The translations under genes were made by a program, and so were the position numbers. A stretch of DNA of 64,000 nucleotides from Melastoma dodecandrum (Eukaryota > Streptophyta > Magnoliopsida > Myrtales > Melastomataceae), in NCBI GenBank assembly GCA_029817715.1, contig JARUPY010000396.1, positions 2,666,001-2,730,000 of the forward strand, in the 5' to 3' direction. How positions within the stretch are numbered: position 1 is the stretch's first letter; each line of letters starts with the position of its first letter. The notes beneath the pieces are model-generated. The model did no database searches. It was not told the DNA's origin and worked only from the letters and a program-made list of their open reading frames with translations. Positions 37,221-49,185 of this stretch are shown here, piece by piece.

Positions 37221-38577
37221 TACGACCAATGAATGAAGAAAAGTGAAGGAGGTGGTGGTGGTGATTTCATGTCACTTTATTGACTTATGATTGGAGTGTG
37301 CCCTTAATTTCCGGACGTGTCCTTAACGTGTTTGATGATAATGACGCCTTCCCATTTCCCTCCCATTCCCATGGTTTGCATGTGCAAGCGAGGCAGAGGT
37401 GGTCAGCAGGCCCATTTAGTCCCGAATCATGTCTAGGTAGTATGGGCCACATTCTTAGGCCCAATATGGATCAAATCTACATGTCCGAGATCCCCCGGCC
37501 CATTCCCTCTCCCTCATTTTTAACCAAATGCCAATTCGGATATCAGGGCAGAAACTACCCAAATCAATCCCCTTTTTGACCAGTGAGTGGAGTTGCGATG
37601 CGACAGTAATTCGTTTAAACTCATGCTAGTAGCAAAACTTAAGTGGGCTTTCCTGCTCAACTCATGCTACTAGCAGCAGGCATGATGGGCATCGCCCTAC
37701 GTCGCATTGAAGAAGAAAAATATGAGCCGAACCAATGGAGCAAAGGTCTTTGGATTGAAGGAAGGGTGCTGCTGATAGGATTAGGGTATAGGGCTTCTGC
37801 CCCAGCCCAAGATGACCCAACAAAAGTGAACCAACGATACCAATTAGTGGGGGAAGCAAGGGGGTGATAAAAAAGAAAGACACCAAAACTGGATTACTCT
37901 TTTATTATTACTATTTAACCTAAGTGACAGAAACACGTATAAAATTTGATTAAGCCGAACATTGAAGCTGGCCTTTTTTATAATTTATGTTAGTAGTACT
38001 AACTTGGGTGAGGGTAGGTACAGCAGGTTGGAGTTTAGATATTGTATTCGTGGGCATTCCCGGATACAGTGTTTTGAAATTCTTTACACCTCTCTGACCG
38101 GTGTGGTTTGCAATCCAAGCACCGAAACACTGTACAGCCACCTAAAGTGGACTTCCCTTTGGAATATAGAAAGCTAAGATGATCTTAACAGTAATCTCTT
38201 TTTAGTCCTACACGTGGAATTTTGAAAAAAAAAAAATGTAATTAAGATTTGTGCGTGATTTTGGTTGCAAGTGGGTCATATTTAATGATTGGATTTAGAT
38301 TATAAGTTACTCTTCATAAATACTTACACCTACCACGATACCCAACACCCACCACTCATTTTTATTGAGGATATTGTTTGTTGGGTGCTAATAACTAGTA
38401 AGTACATTATATATAAAATCTTTTTTCTTTTTAATAGGCTCAAGTTAGGTTTAGTTACTGCCCAAATCACATTTCATCCTTTGTCCTGAAAGCCGCCCCG
38501 CCCTTTACACTCTTCACTTACAAGCCAAAAACAACTATTCTCCTCAGCCGCCGCCACCGGTCGGAAACTTAAATAAA
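37221..38577. other. Intergenic region between the receptor kinase and PGDH
   Basis: There is no recognisable gene. Bases 37960-38140 are more balanced in composition and have a 60-codon frame on the minus strand; it may be a gene remnant but I cannot name it. The last 60 bases (from about 38500) are the probable PGDH leader. Confidence 0.45.
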
Positions 38578-41390
38578 ATGACTAATTTGACCCTCAAGCC
38601 CACCTTCCAACTCCCCGCCGGCCGCTCCTCCTCCCTTGTAACCCTCCCCCGTCCCTCCATCCTCCGCGTCGTCCGATGCGCCGCCGCCTCCCTCGAGGCC
38701 AAGCCGACTATCCTCGTCGCGGAGAAGCTCGGGGAGGCGGGGCTCGCCCTCCTCAAGTCCTACGCCAACGTCGACTGCGCCTACAACCTCTCCCCCGAGG
38801 AGCTTAACACCAAGATCTCCCTCTGCGATGCTCTCATCGTCCGCAGCGGCACCAAGGTCACCCGCGACGTCTTTGAGTCCTCCGCTGGCCGCCTCAGGGT
38901 TGTTGGCCGAGCGGGTGTCGGCATCGACAACGTCGACCTCGGCGCTGCTACTGAGCACGGCTGCCTCGTCGTTAATGCCCCCACAGCCAACACTGTGGCG
39001 GCTGCCGAGCATGGGATCGCCCTCCTCGCTGCCATGGCCAGGAATGTCGCCCAGGCTGATGCCTCCGTCAAGGCTGGTCAGTCTTATTACTCGCTTCCCT
39101 CGAGCTTTGGCTTAGATATTGTCCGTCGAATACGTGTTGGTGAGATTAGTGATCGTTCCGTGCTGTCTTATATAGTTGATTCCTTGGTAGCGATCGAATT
39201 CGGTTGTTTTTTTGCCAATTTTGATGTTGTAGCCACATCGTAGCGATCAAGATTGTCATCTGTTTACCCCGTTTGTGCAATTTGTGATTCGTACTCTTTC
39301 CCCTGGTGGTTTGGATTCAGAAGTTTCTTTGCTGACTGTTGTTAGTTTTCATAAACGAGATTCTAATTTGATGATCCCATATTGAAAGGATGGAGTTGCG
39401 CAGACGTGTTTGGTGAGGTGAAGGTGGATTCTGTGGAAGAATCTCAATATTGACTGGTTGGATTATTTTTTTTATGCTGAATGCAGGATTATGGCAAAGA
39501 AACAAGTATGTGGGTGTGTCCCTTGTGGGGAAGACGCTAGCTGTCATGGGCTTCGGGAAGGTTGGGTCCGAAGTTGCTCGGCGTGCTAAAGGCCTTGGCT
39601 TGCATGTGATTGCGCATGATCCTTATGCTCCTGCCGACAGAGCACGGGCAATAGGGGTGGAACTTGTGGGCTTTGAAGAAGCACTTGCGACTGCTGATTT
39701 CATATCTTTGCACATGCCTTTGACACCCGCGACGGCCAAAGTTCTCAATGATGACACCTTCGCCAAGATGAAGAAAGGAGTTCGGATCGTCAATGTTGCT
39801 CGTGGCGGTGTGATCGATGAAGATGCTCTTGTCAGGGCATTGGATGCCGGTATCGTCGCTCAGGTATGTGCATGGTATCATGCTTCAGATTAGCGATGGG
39901 TTTTGTATTTAATCTGCAGCATGCTCAAAAACATGGCTTTGTATCTGTTTAGGCTGCACTTGATGTTTTCACCGAGGAGCCACCGGCAAAGGATAGCAAG
40001 CTCATAGCACACGAGAGAGTCACTGTGACCCCACATCTCGGAGCGAGTACTATGGAAGCTCAGGTCTGCTACTATCTGGACCTGGCAGCCGATTTTAGCT
40101 TTGTTTTGTGTGTTCACTTCGTGAATGGTATAAATTGTAGGAAGGGGTGGCTATTGAAATTGCTGAAGCTGTTATTGGCGCTCTGAAAGGAGAATTGGCT
40201 GCCACGGCGGTCAATGCGCCGATGGTCCCAGCAGAGGTAAGCTTGGTGCTGTCCTTTTGTCTTTGTAGTTTGTACCCTTGACTGCTCTAATAATGAAAAA
40301 CAAGCTCGCTCTTGTTTAATAAGTGTTGATGCTCCCTTTTGTCGATGCCCTGTAGCAATTTTGTCGTGGTGTATGCCTTTTTTATTTTTGTATGGGGAGA
40401 GGCGATGCGATTGCTGCTCCATCCGTTACATGTTTGTCGTAGATTCTGTATATGCCCTTTCCTATAGAGTCAAGGGGGGCTCTTTGCCTGCCTTCCAATG
40501 GCCGGCCCGTGCTCAGGCAGTTTCCTTTTGAGTATTTGTTGCTTTCTGAAAGCAGATTGGGAGGTCGTATTCTAGTGTGTAGGAAGTGTGCTTGAGCAGT
40601 GATTTGGTCATTCATTGATAGGTCATTGTGTTGATTTCTTGCTGTTTCAGAAAATCTGAATTAGAATGGGTCGGGGTGTTGCTGGCCATTATGCACGATT
40701 GGTATAGGACGATTTTTTTTCCAACCATCTGCATCCTTGTCTCACTTGGTTCGACTTCTGATCTGATGGATAGTCGTGATTATAAGTGTATCAATCTGTG
40801 TATCTCGTTTAAAGATCGAGACTGTAATAATTTGAGTTGGTCATCAATGCTCTGTGCAACTGGTCCTCTCGGAACTGAAACCATTTGTAGTCCTTGCTGA
40901 TAAACTGGGAAGGCTGGCTGTCCAGTTGGTTGCCGGAGGAAGTAGCGTCAAGACCGTCAGAGTCTCGTATGCGTCTGCCAGAGCACCGGATGATCTCGAC
41001 ACCAGACTCCTGCGAGCCATGATCACCAAAGGGCTGATAGAGCCGATATCCAGCGTGTTTGTCAACCTGGTGAACGCAGACTTCACGGCCAAGCAGAGGG
41101 GACTCAGAATAACAGAGGAACGGGTCATCCTGGACGGTTCCCCGGAGAGCCCCCTGGAGTACATACAGGTCCAGATAGCGAACGTGGAGTCGAGGTTCGC
41201 GAGCGCGATATCGGACTCGGGGGAGATAACAGTGGAGGGAAGGGTGAAGGACGGGATCCCGCACCTGACAAGGGTGGGGGGGTTCGAGGTGGACGTGAGC
41301 CTGGAAGGGAGCATCATACTGTGCAGGCAGGTGGATCAGCCGGGGATGATAGGTAAGGTGGGGAGAGCATACTGGGGGAGGGGAACGTGA
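38578..41390 (+). CDS. PGDH: Plastid D-3-phosphoglycerate dehydrogenase, first enzyme of phosphorylated serine synthesis; acceptor lesion and truncated ACT domain
   Basis: The enzyme oxidises 3-phosphoglycerate to 3-phosphohydroxypyruvate with NAD in plastids. Exons are 38578-39076, 39487-39863, 39953-40063, 40141-40236 and 40863-41390. The N-terminus (MTNLTLKPTFQLPAGRSSS) is a chloroplast transit peptide. The substrate domain shows RVVGRAGVGIDNVDL. The NAD-binding fold shows GFGKVG, and the catalytic region shows NVARGGVIDEDAL and TPHLGAS. The intervening and ACT domains follow. Exon 5 should start at GTCCTCTCG (VLSELKPFV), but the bases before it are GCAACTG, not AG. A 3-base ACT insertion would explain this. 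Near 41360 the sequence GGGGAGAGCATAC has two extra bases relative to the frame needed, so the protein ends at 41390 with VGRAYWGRGT. The remaining ACT-domain codons run out of frame to 41536. If expressed, it would be about 536 residues and lack most of the C-terminal ACT domain. Confidence 0.9.
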
Positions 41391-44300
41391 ACGTGAGCTT
41401 CATGAGCGTGGGGAGGATAGCACCGAGAAAGCAGGCAGTGATGGCGATAGGGGTGGACGACCAGCCTAGCAGGGAGACGCTGAAGAAGATCGGGGATATC
41501 CCAGCGGTGGAGGAGTTCGTCTTCCTCAAGTTATGATGAGGACAGATAAGGAGGACATGGGTTTGTGCCCCAATGTTACTACTTACTTCTCTCTCTATAT
41601 ATATATCTCTTTCTGCAACTTCTTGTTGGGGATCATTTCATTTTCATTTGCATTTGCACGTATTGTCACCAACTGTTCTATTCCAGAGCTTCATCATCAT
41701 CATCCTATCAAGTCGATTTCTCTAAAACTATGTCCAAAGGTAGCTTTTTCAAATCATATCATTTATGTTTGAGAGCAACCAATGGAAACGCAATGTAATC
41801 GCTCCTTAGCCCTTCACAGCCTTTTCTTTCTTTCTTTTTTCCTTATATTATCATAAATAATTGTTTTAAAGATAATCTGATATCTTCTTGAAAACTAACT
41901 TCGCTTAAGGAACATTCGGTTCAATTTCAAATTCGGTCAAATTATTATGTCATGTACTCTTTTAAAAATATATCAAATTTAACATAGTTTTTCATTAGGA
42001 ATTATCAATGGTATAAACACAAACTTTGTACGATTGAATTTTCAATATGATTTATTCATTGTGCCGCACAAAGAATTTACCCATGCGAGCCATAAATAAC
42101 AAGCTTTTACCATTTTATAGCTTATTACTATTTTCTTTGTCTGTATTCTTCGACATACTTGGTTCAATATCCTCGTCTTCATTTACAATATCGCATGCTA
42201 TAGCATATGCATACATTCGACGTCTATTTCATTTCGATTCCATCTTTTTCCAGTCAAAACATAGTTTATAGAGATTTATTCATTAGACGTTTCACTTGCA
42301 TTTTATACTCATTAGCAATACTATGTTGTCGGGACGTCAATTCTTATTGAAGCATTTTAAGCTGGAATACAAAACGTAGTCACTTTCTTAGGGTTAATAA
42401 AAGCATAGACAATTGATTTGCTAAATTTTGAAATTGAATAATTTTCTGAACTTCGAGTTCAGATTATTTTGTATAAGGATCATAGTGAGCCAATGATAAC
42501 TCACGTCAGATTATTTCCTTTTCCAACTGCTTATGTTCGCCTTTCAATGTCAGAAATGTCATTTAATCAAATTGACAATCGGGAAAATGTGCCGTAAATA
42601 TATCTCTCATTTATGGGGACAGTGAATCCGCTTCAGGGGACGGTGAATATGCTTATGGGAATCGTGAATCCGCTTCGGTGCATCGAGATTTAGTACGAAT
42701 AAACTTTTCGATAATAAAAATATTGAAATAACGTGTAGGATTACCGTTTACAAACTCCACATAATCGTTAATTTAGCGCCCTTTCAATCATGAAGGATCT
42801 TATTTTTTTTTTTGGGCGATGAGTCTCTCTGGTCTGTCTGCCCGTGGGTGAATGTCGATCCACCTTAGAGGACATCAACACCGACCTTTGGGGAAGCATT
42901 GAAAGTAGTGGGTTTTACTTGTTATCAACTAAGAGATCGTGATGGGGTTCACTCTTGGTCAATGATGTGAATATTAGGTGTGCCCGCTAATGGAGTTACT
43001 TGGTTTAAGGATTCGGCGATGAAATTGAATGAACTAACAATCTTATTTATTTCTATTTTCTTATCTTTTTTATTCCATTTCTTTTTTTCTTTAATTTAAT
43101 TTCTTAAATTTTAAAGAGAAATAAAAGAAATGAGCATTCACTTGCTCATGATAGGGAATGCTTCTTCTCTTATCCATTCCATTATTTTCATCTTCTCCTC
43201 TTCTTCCTTGACTAAGTACCCCATTTTTTTAAACAGCTCTCTTACTAATCACTATATTTTTTTCCCATTCTCATTCCGTTTCATCTGAAATTCCATTTTG
43301 GAAATCAAACGAGCTATAAGGGATATTGTTCGGTTATAACAATAGGCTTCTTGTATTTAAATTTTATTTTATTTGACATTTGATCAGATAGAATTAACAA
43401 TCATAACTGACCTTGTCAGATGGTCAGATTTGGTCTAAGAGTACGTATACCAAATACGAGTTGGCAAATGTCTACCGAGCCAAGGCATCATGTCTTGTTG
43501 AGTATTCAATGATAGAACAATTTGTGATTTTAACGTGGCTTTATGCTTTAGGTGAAACATTGCTCCTTGATGTCTTATTGAGAGAATGATCTCGTTGTAA
43601 TGTGTGTCAGATAATCCCTAATTGTTAAGCTTTATATTTTGTCAAAACTCGGAAAGAGAAACATAAAATCTCTTGTAAATAAAATGGTTAGTTGAGGGTG
43701 TATATAGGATGGAAATGTATCATCTTGAATATGTTATACAATTGATATTTATAAGATTATTTAACCATTATAAAATCTAATCGACTTTGTTGGGTCTATG
43801 AAGTAATCGCCTAGGTTAGTGAATCTTTTTCATGACATTATGCCACATTAATATATAAAGTGTTGCTCTCAATAAGCCATATGAATACGCTTCAAGTATT
43901 TTAAATATCGAGAGAGCCGATAAAGTCAGTACACCGCATCGAGTGTTGTTAAGTTTGAGACTAATGTAAATTTTTATTTGAAACGTTGTTTAAGTTGGCA
44001 TAAGTAACGTATTTTGTATGCTTAACTTAACGAACAAGTGAAGTTTTTCGATATTTGTATTATAAGCATTAGACTATCAAGGTAGCTCATTTTCAATGCG
44101 AGGTGTTTCACGTGTGCGTTTATCCAGGAATTTTGTGATGCTATGAAAAGATACGACCGAAGCTTCTCCCCCTTCAACTAGGACAACTCCTTAAATGGGA
44201 TTTTGCTCTCAAAGTCTCCTGAGCATTAACAGAAAGCCAACCATCACAAGTCACTTGAGAAAACAACTACATGATTCAAATTCTTAAAAAAAAAAAAAAA

Positions 44301-45897
44301 AAGAAAATCGAACAGAAAGAGAGATTTAACATAAACTGAAAATAGGGGATTATCCGGGACATCCTGGGCCAGTCAAACTCTATTGGATCGAGACATCATC
44401 AATCCATATATATTTTATGAAAACACAACCCACACACATATGTATGTTGTTTCATATATTTGAAAGATATTTTGATGAGAGTGGTTCTTTCTATTCCGGG
44501 GAATCATTTTAAGTCCAATCCTTTCAAAAAGAAACCCTCACCTTCCCTTTACGAAGTAACCCTCGTAAGGGCCCACATAGTTCCGTGGCATCATCATTTT
44601 GCACTCGGAAACTACAAGATTCAACCGGCCTGGTGATTGTGTATCTGATAGAGGGGGCAAATATCGGATTGAATCGCAACAAGACATACTCAATCTTCTC
44701 AGGGAATCAGGTGGCCGTGAGAGGTCTGCAATCTCCACCAGCTCGGGGCAACCTTCTAGGTACAATATGTGGAGATTCTGAAGCCTTGATATGCCATCCA
44801 CCCTCTCCAGGAACATACAGCTCAAAATTAACAACTGGGTGAGGTTCTTCAGCAACTCAAGACCATCTAACCGGATTTCAGTAGGAATGACTTCGACTAG
44901 TCTTAATGTTGACAAGCCCCGCAACTTGCAAAGGAATTCCCAGTGTGACAGAGTGACGGAGTGAAGTAACTCCAAAGACCACAATCCAGAGGGAAGGCAC
45001 ACCTCCGAGGGGTTTGGACATGATATTGCGAGATGTCTGATCGTGGGAGAGAGCTGATCCAACCCAGTGGACAAGTAGCTGGGCATCGGAGACAGGTCCA
45101 ACTGTAAATCCTGCAATTTGGGCAGATGTTGAATCCAGGTCAGTATGTTCTTTTCCAGGGCCGGGCGATTATCCCAAGGGCATCCAGCATTTCCTGAATT
45201 GAAGCCACCCAAATTTGAAAAGCGTGGATCAGCGGAGCCGGCCCCAGGAACTCCTTAGGGTTCCACCAGTAGGGAGGGCGTGCCCCGCTACAACACGCGC
45301 AGAGTATGCACTCATACAGCCCGTCCAGCTTCTTTCTATCCTCGGGGCTCTGCCTAGATTCCCGTCCATCCTTGGGTGGTTGTCGCGTCTTAAGCCATGG
45401 CTCGATGGACCTGAACCATCAAAATAACATTGACCTCTCTTTCCGCACAAATAAAAGAAACAAGTCTAGGCTAAAAACCTGTATTGGTTGAAGAAGTTGG
45501 TGAGGTCGACCAAAAGGTCCTTGATAACAAACATGTGCGGCAGCGGGTGATCATTGTCGCCCTCCTCGTGTCGGGGTCAATCGGCTTGAGGCATGCGACG
45601 GTGTTGGTCCCATCGATGTTCATGGAACACGAACCGCATATCCCCTCCCTGCACGACCTCCTGTAGCCCAAGGTCGAGTCATCCTCGGCTTTTATCTTCT
45701 GAAGTGGATCCAGTACCTGGAAACAGAATCCCACCAGGTCAATAATCTCAAACCCATATCCTGAAAGCCCTCCCGCCGTCTGCACAAACCACGGGGCCAC
45801 AGCTGGCGAGGTCGACGATGTATGACTGAAGATACGGCTTCCTGTTGGGTTCATCGGGCCTCCATCGGTAAATCTAGAACTCCTTGAGCAACTTCTC
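41205..45897. repeat. Segmental duplication, copy A
   Basis: This block matches 52762-57671 in the same orientation from the word GCGATATCGGACTCGGG onward to ACTTCTC. It holds the end of PGDH exon 5, about 3 kb of AT-rich intergenic DNA (41540-44537, no gene seen), an orphan LRR fragment and most of an SDH2-3 pseudogene. Copy A continues on both sides into the rest of PGDH and the rest of SDH2-3, so it is the source copy. Relative to copy B it keeps about 190 bases near 42640-42825. It has different sequence at about 43714-44312, where copy B has a ~980-base block. Confidence 0.9.
44538..45212 (-). pseudogene. Orphan LRR domain of a plant disease-resistance (NLR) type protein, copy A
   Basis: The frame has about 224 codons with repeated LxxLxLxxC/N units, for example LPKLQDLQLDLSPMP, LRGLSTLRLVEV, LKNLTQLLILSC and LQNLHILYLEGCPELVEIA. 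It ends YEGYFVKGR and then a stop. This spacing is typical of the LRR region of TIR-type NLRs. There is no TIR or NB-ARC domain in the window, and the frame opens at a TTG with no ATG. It is fused directly downstream of the SDH2-3 pseudogene on the same strand. I infer a dispersed exon fragment and not a working gene. Confidence 0.7.
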
Positions 45898-46071
45898 CTT
45901 GTCCCTGACGGCCCGAAACTCCTCTTGCACTTCCTCTGCATGTTTAATCCCCTTCGGATGCCCTTCCAAGACGGGGAACTTCCCGCCACTACCGTCGCTC
46001 ACATCCCGGCCTCTGGACAACGCACCAACAACCTTGTCGACCCCTCCCCTGAACAGGACAGCCCTGGACAT
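45213..46071 (-). pseudogene. SDH2-3: Succinate dehydrogenase iron-sulfur subunit, SDH2-3 type (copy A)
   Basis: SDH2 carries the three Fe-S clusters of mitochondrial complex II. The start at 46071 (MSRAVLFRGG, then [10 protein letters not shown]) resembles the seed-specific SDH2-3 isoform more than SDH2-1/2. Recognisable blocks are [40 protein letters not shown] (with the 2Fe-2S ligands), [40 protein letters not shown] and [13 protein letters not shown]. Lesions are a TAG at 45874-45876 (KEF-stop-IYRW), a one-base deletion near 45550 (MITRCRT where ITPLPHM is expected), and loss of the fourth cysteine ([11 protein letters not shown]). The gene also truncates before the 3Fe-4S and C-terminal segments, where the LRR fragment begins. 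Confidence 0.88.
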
Positions 46072-47121
46072 CGTCTTGTCTCCGCATGCCTCCTTTCGGC
46101 CGCGACGTTTAATTAAACCCAAGCAAGTGCAGGTGTCTGCATGAACGAAACGTGTCCGGGGTCGTTCCACGACAAACCGGATTGAAATATTTTGGGCCCA
46201 CCGAGGATTTTTATCTGGGCTTTTCAAACGAAAGGCCCCCAGCCCAAATGTATATAACGTGATTTGTAAAGTTTGGGACGTGGGGACGTCAAAAACACGT
46301 GGTTCAAAACTCGGAAAGACGTGTGGATTTTGTTGATCATCGAATCTAATCGTGTTAAGGTTTAATTGTGCTAATTTAGACTTGTTTATTACTCGGCAGT
46401 AGATAGCTGTGAAATGAAATAAAGTATGGAAAATGTACGAAAGGAAAAATAGATGGGAATGTAAATGGGAATGGTATTCTCACGCTGAATTCCCTAACTT
46501 ATTTGCCATACCAAATCATATATATATTTAGATATGGATGGAGATACGAAATTAAAAACGAATCTAGAAGTGTATAACTTGCACGAAGCCAACACATCAT
46601 TCAAAAGAGGAATATATATAATATATATACGTGTGTGGATAAAGATACGAAATTAAAAGCAAATCGCTCGTCAATTCAGATTGTTATCTAATGCAAAAAA
46701 ATGATTAAGTAATTTAAAGTGACATGACCCAATCCAACGAAATATTGAATTATACATGGCATTGGGGATTCTAAATCTAAAAAATGGTGAGTTATTGATT
46801 TTTTTTTATGTTGACCGACTTTTTGGTAAATCAAAATAGGAAATTAATCGAGTCAATTTTTATTTTGTCGTTATTTAATTTGTTGTATAATTTTATTATT
46901 AAGTTTTATTTTTATGTTTTAGTGAAATTCAAATAAGTTAAGAACGAGAAAAAGAAAAAAGCAAAAGGAGAGAAAGAACGGAGGAGTTCTTGTTCATTTT
47001 CAAGAGATTCGCATAAAATAGATATTTTTTTTTCACTAACAAAAATAACTAATGATTTTAAAATTGCCATTTTAATAAAACGTGATATTCACCACAAAAA
47101 CCAGCAGGAGGAAGGAAAGAG
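46072..47121. other. Intergenic region between SDH2-3 pseudogene and NRPB3
   Basis: This is AT-rich spacer. Bases 46855-46930 (TTTTGTCGTTATTTAATTTG, then TTGTATAATTTTATTATTAAG) resemble one arm of the MITE family at 1310 and 8740. The last tens of bases are the NRPB3 leader. Confidence 0.45.
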
Positions 47122-48640
47122 ATGGAAGGGATGATGGGGGGAGTATCGTACCAGAGATTCCCCAAGGTCAAGCTCCGGGAGTTGAAGGATGACTACGCTA
47201 AGTTCGAGCTCCGCGACACCGACGTCAGCATGGCGAACGCCCTCCGCCGCGTCATGATCGCCGAGGTCCCCACCGTCGCCATCGACCTCGTCGAGATCGA
47301 GGTCAACTCCTCCGTCCTCAACGACGAGTCCATCGCCCACTGCCTCGGCCTCATCCCCCTCTCCAGCTACCGCGCCATGTCCATGCGCTTCTCCCGTGAC
47401 TGCGACTCCTGCGACGGCGACGGCCAGTGCGAGTTCTGCTCCGTCGAGTTCCACCTCCGTGCCAAGTGTATCGGAGACCATACCCTCGACGTCACCAGCA
47501 AGGACCTCATCAGCTCCGACCACACCGTCGTCCCCGTCGACTACTCCTCCGATTCCTTCTCCAACGACCCCTCCGATCGCATCCTTCCCCTCGTCTCCCT
47601 GCCTCCTTGCCCCGTGATTCTTTCTTGAGGAAACTTACTATAGCTGCTTGTTTCTCTTTAGGGGTATCATCATTGTGAAACTGAGGAAGGGGCAGGAGCT
47701 TAGGCTTAGGGCTATAGCAAGGAAGGACATCGGAAAGGATCATGCCAAGTGGTCCCCTGCCGCCAGTGACATTCATGTATGAACCGGATATTCACATCAA
47801 TGAAGAGTTGATGGAAACTCTGACCCTAGAGGAGAAAGTGAGCTGGGTCGAGAGCAACCCAACCAAAGTATTCGACATTGATCCGAATACCGAGCAGGTT
47901 TGTCATTGACTCCCATCTCCATTATTTCAGAATGGAATCTCCTGTTGGCTAGATTTTTATCATACGTCTACATAACATTTGTCAATCAGGTTAGCCTCTA
48001 GTGAGAACTGCTGATCCTTATCTTTGTGCCATTGCATTATTAGTGCTTTTTCATGTAGCAAACATAGTCTGATCCAGTTCAGCTACGGTGTGTTGTTGTA
48101 TCTCTGGTTGAAGAGAGTAGTCTGACTTACTGAGCGGTTTCTGGTCCACTGTTGGCGACTAGAAAATTGTGGGCCTGCAGACAGAAAGTGTAGGAATTGC
48201 CCTGCTATAGACTCCTCATGCTTGCCATCTGTTGTAGTTTATATTCCAATAGATGATTGCATATTCCGTTTCAATTTGAAAAAGCTGGCAAAGTTGGCCG
48301 TTGAAAGTCAATTGGATTCGCTTTTAAGTTTTATCTGGCTAATCCTCTTTCTCCTTTTCTCCTGTAGGTGGTAGTGGTTGACCCCGAAGCATATACTTAT
48401 GATGATGAAGTGATTAAGAAGGCTGAGGCGATGGGGAAGCCAGGGCTTGTGGAGATCTACGCGAAAGAGGACAGTTTTATCTTCACTGTTGAATCAACTG
48501 GTGCCATCAAAGCTTCGCAGTTGGTCATCAATGCTATCGAGATTTTGAAGCAGAAGCTTGATGCTGTTCGCTTATCTGAGGACACGGTTGAGGCTGACGA
48601 CCAATTCGGAGAGCTGGGTGCTCATATGCGTGGGGGCTGA
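47122..48640 (+). CDS. NRPB3: RNA polymerase II subunit 3 (also in Pol IV/V), with apparent lesions
   Basis: RPB3 pairs with RPB11 to nucleate polymerase assembly. Exons are 47122-47579, 47662-47897 and 48368-48640. Exon 1 gives [20 protein letters not shown] and [20 protein letters not shown], with the zinc-binding [13 protein letters not shown]. Exon 2 gives [19 protein letters not shown] and [13 protein letters not shown]. Exon 3 gives [20 protein letters not shown] and ends [11 protein letters not shown]. Two problems are visible. The exon 1 end has CATCC where a GT donor is expected in phase. In exon 2 the bases AGTGACATTC are two short of the frame needed to reach [13 protein letters not shown], giving a stop at 47780-47782. 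Conserved positions also differ ([15 protein letters not shown]). The rest of the gene is well preserved, so this is a recent pseudogene, an extra copy, or assembly error. Confidence 0.85.
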
Positions 48641-49185
48641 CTCTTTTTTTTTTTTTTTTTTTTTTTGTAGCTCCTGTCTTCGGACTAAAGGCTGTCTAAT
48701 CATTGGTCTACGCTATGATACTTGCTTCTGGTGTGTAGTTTTACACTGAAAACCCAGCCGTCTTCTGTTGAATGGTTTTAATGTTATGGTTTAAGTGTTG
48801 ATAAAAAGATCCTAGGCTGCAAGGTTACCTATTATTACCGTAAGGCATTAAGTTATCACACTTTCAAAAGCTACTTTATGTATATATATATATATATATG
48901 TGATACAATCAAGTTAGTTCAATTTTTGTTATCTTAAGATAATTGAAAATTTCACCATCAGCCTCGGGAGTTCATTTTTTTTTTTAATTCGTGTTCAAAA
49001 GATTTTCGTACATCCAAATGTCCAAACAATCCAATAAGAAAACTAACCAACCAAAGGTTAAGATACAAAAAACGTTTATTCATTTCAGTTATTTTTCAAT
49101 TAACACACCCCGGCAGATTTTAGACATATCAACAACGTTTCAAGCTTTCTCCCGGGATTAAGGGATCGCTAGGGATGGGGGCTCC
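48641..49185. other. Convergent spacer between NRPB3 and RNF10
   Basis: The two genes converge here, so this holds both 3' untranslated regions. It includes a run of about 24 T at 48644-48667 and a (TA)n microsatellite at about 48879-48900. Confidence 0.7.
48879..48900. repeat. (TA)n microsatellite
   Basis: About eleven uninterrupted TA dinucleotides lie in the spacer after NRPB3. Confidence 0.9.

Noticed and set aside
36910..37270. Minus-strand frames antisense to the receptor-kinase C-lobe
   Set aside because: GC-rich third positions of the real exon open these frames; sequences are low-complexity Pro/Arg-rich.
38060..38130. Inverted words ACAGTGTTTT and GAAACACTGT as a possible microRNA hairpin
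   Set aside because: Only about ten bases pair across a loop of some 40 bases; far too little for a plant microRNA precursor.
43100..43260. T-rich stretch as a promoter or SINE tail
   Set aside because: No polymerase III boxes or target duplication; present as ordinary intergenic sequence in both duplication copies.
47089..47523. 144-codon minus-strand frame over NRPB3 exon 1
   Set aside because: Antisense shadow of the GC-rich exon; low-complexity Val/Glu/Gly composition.
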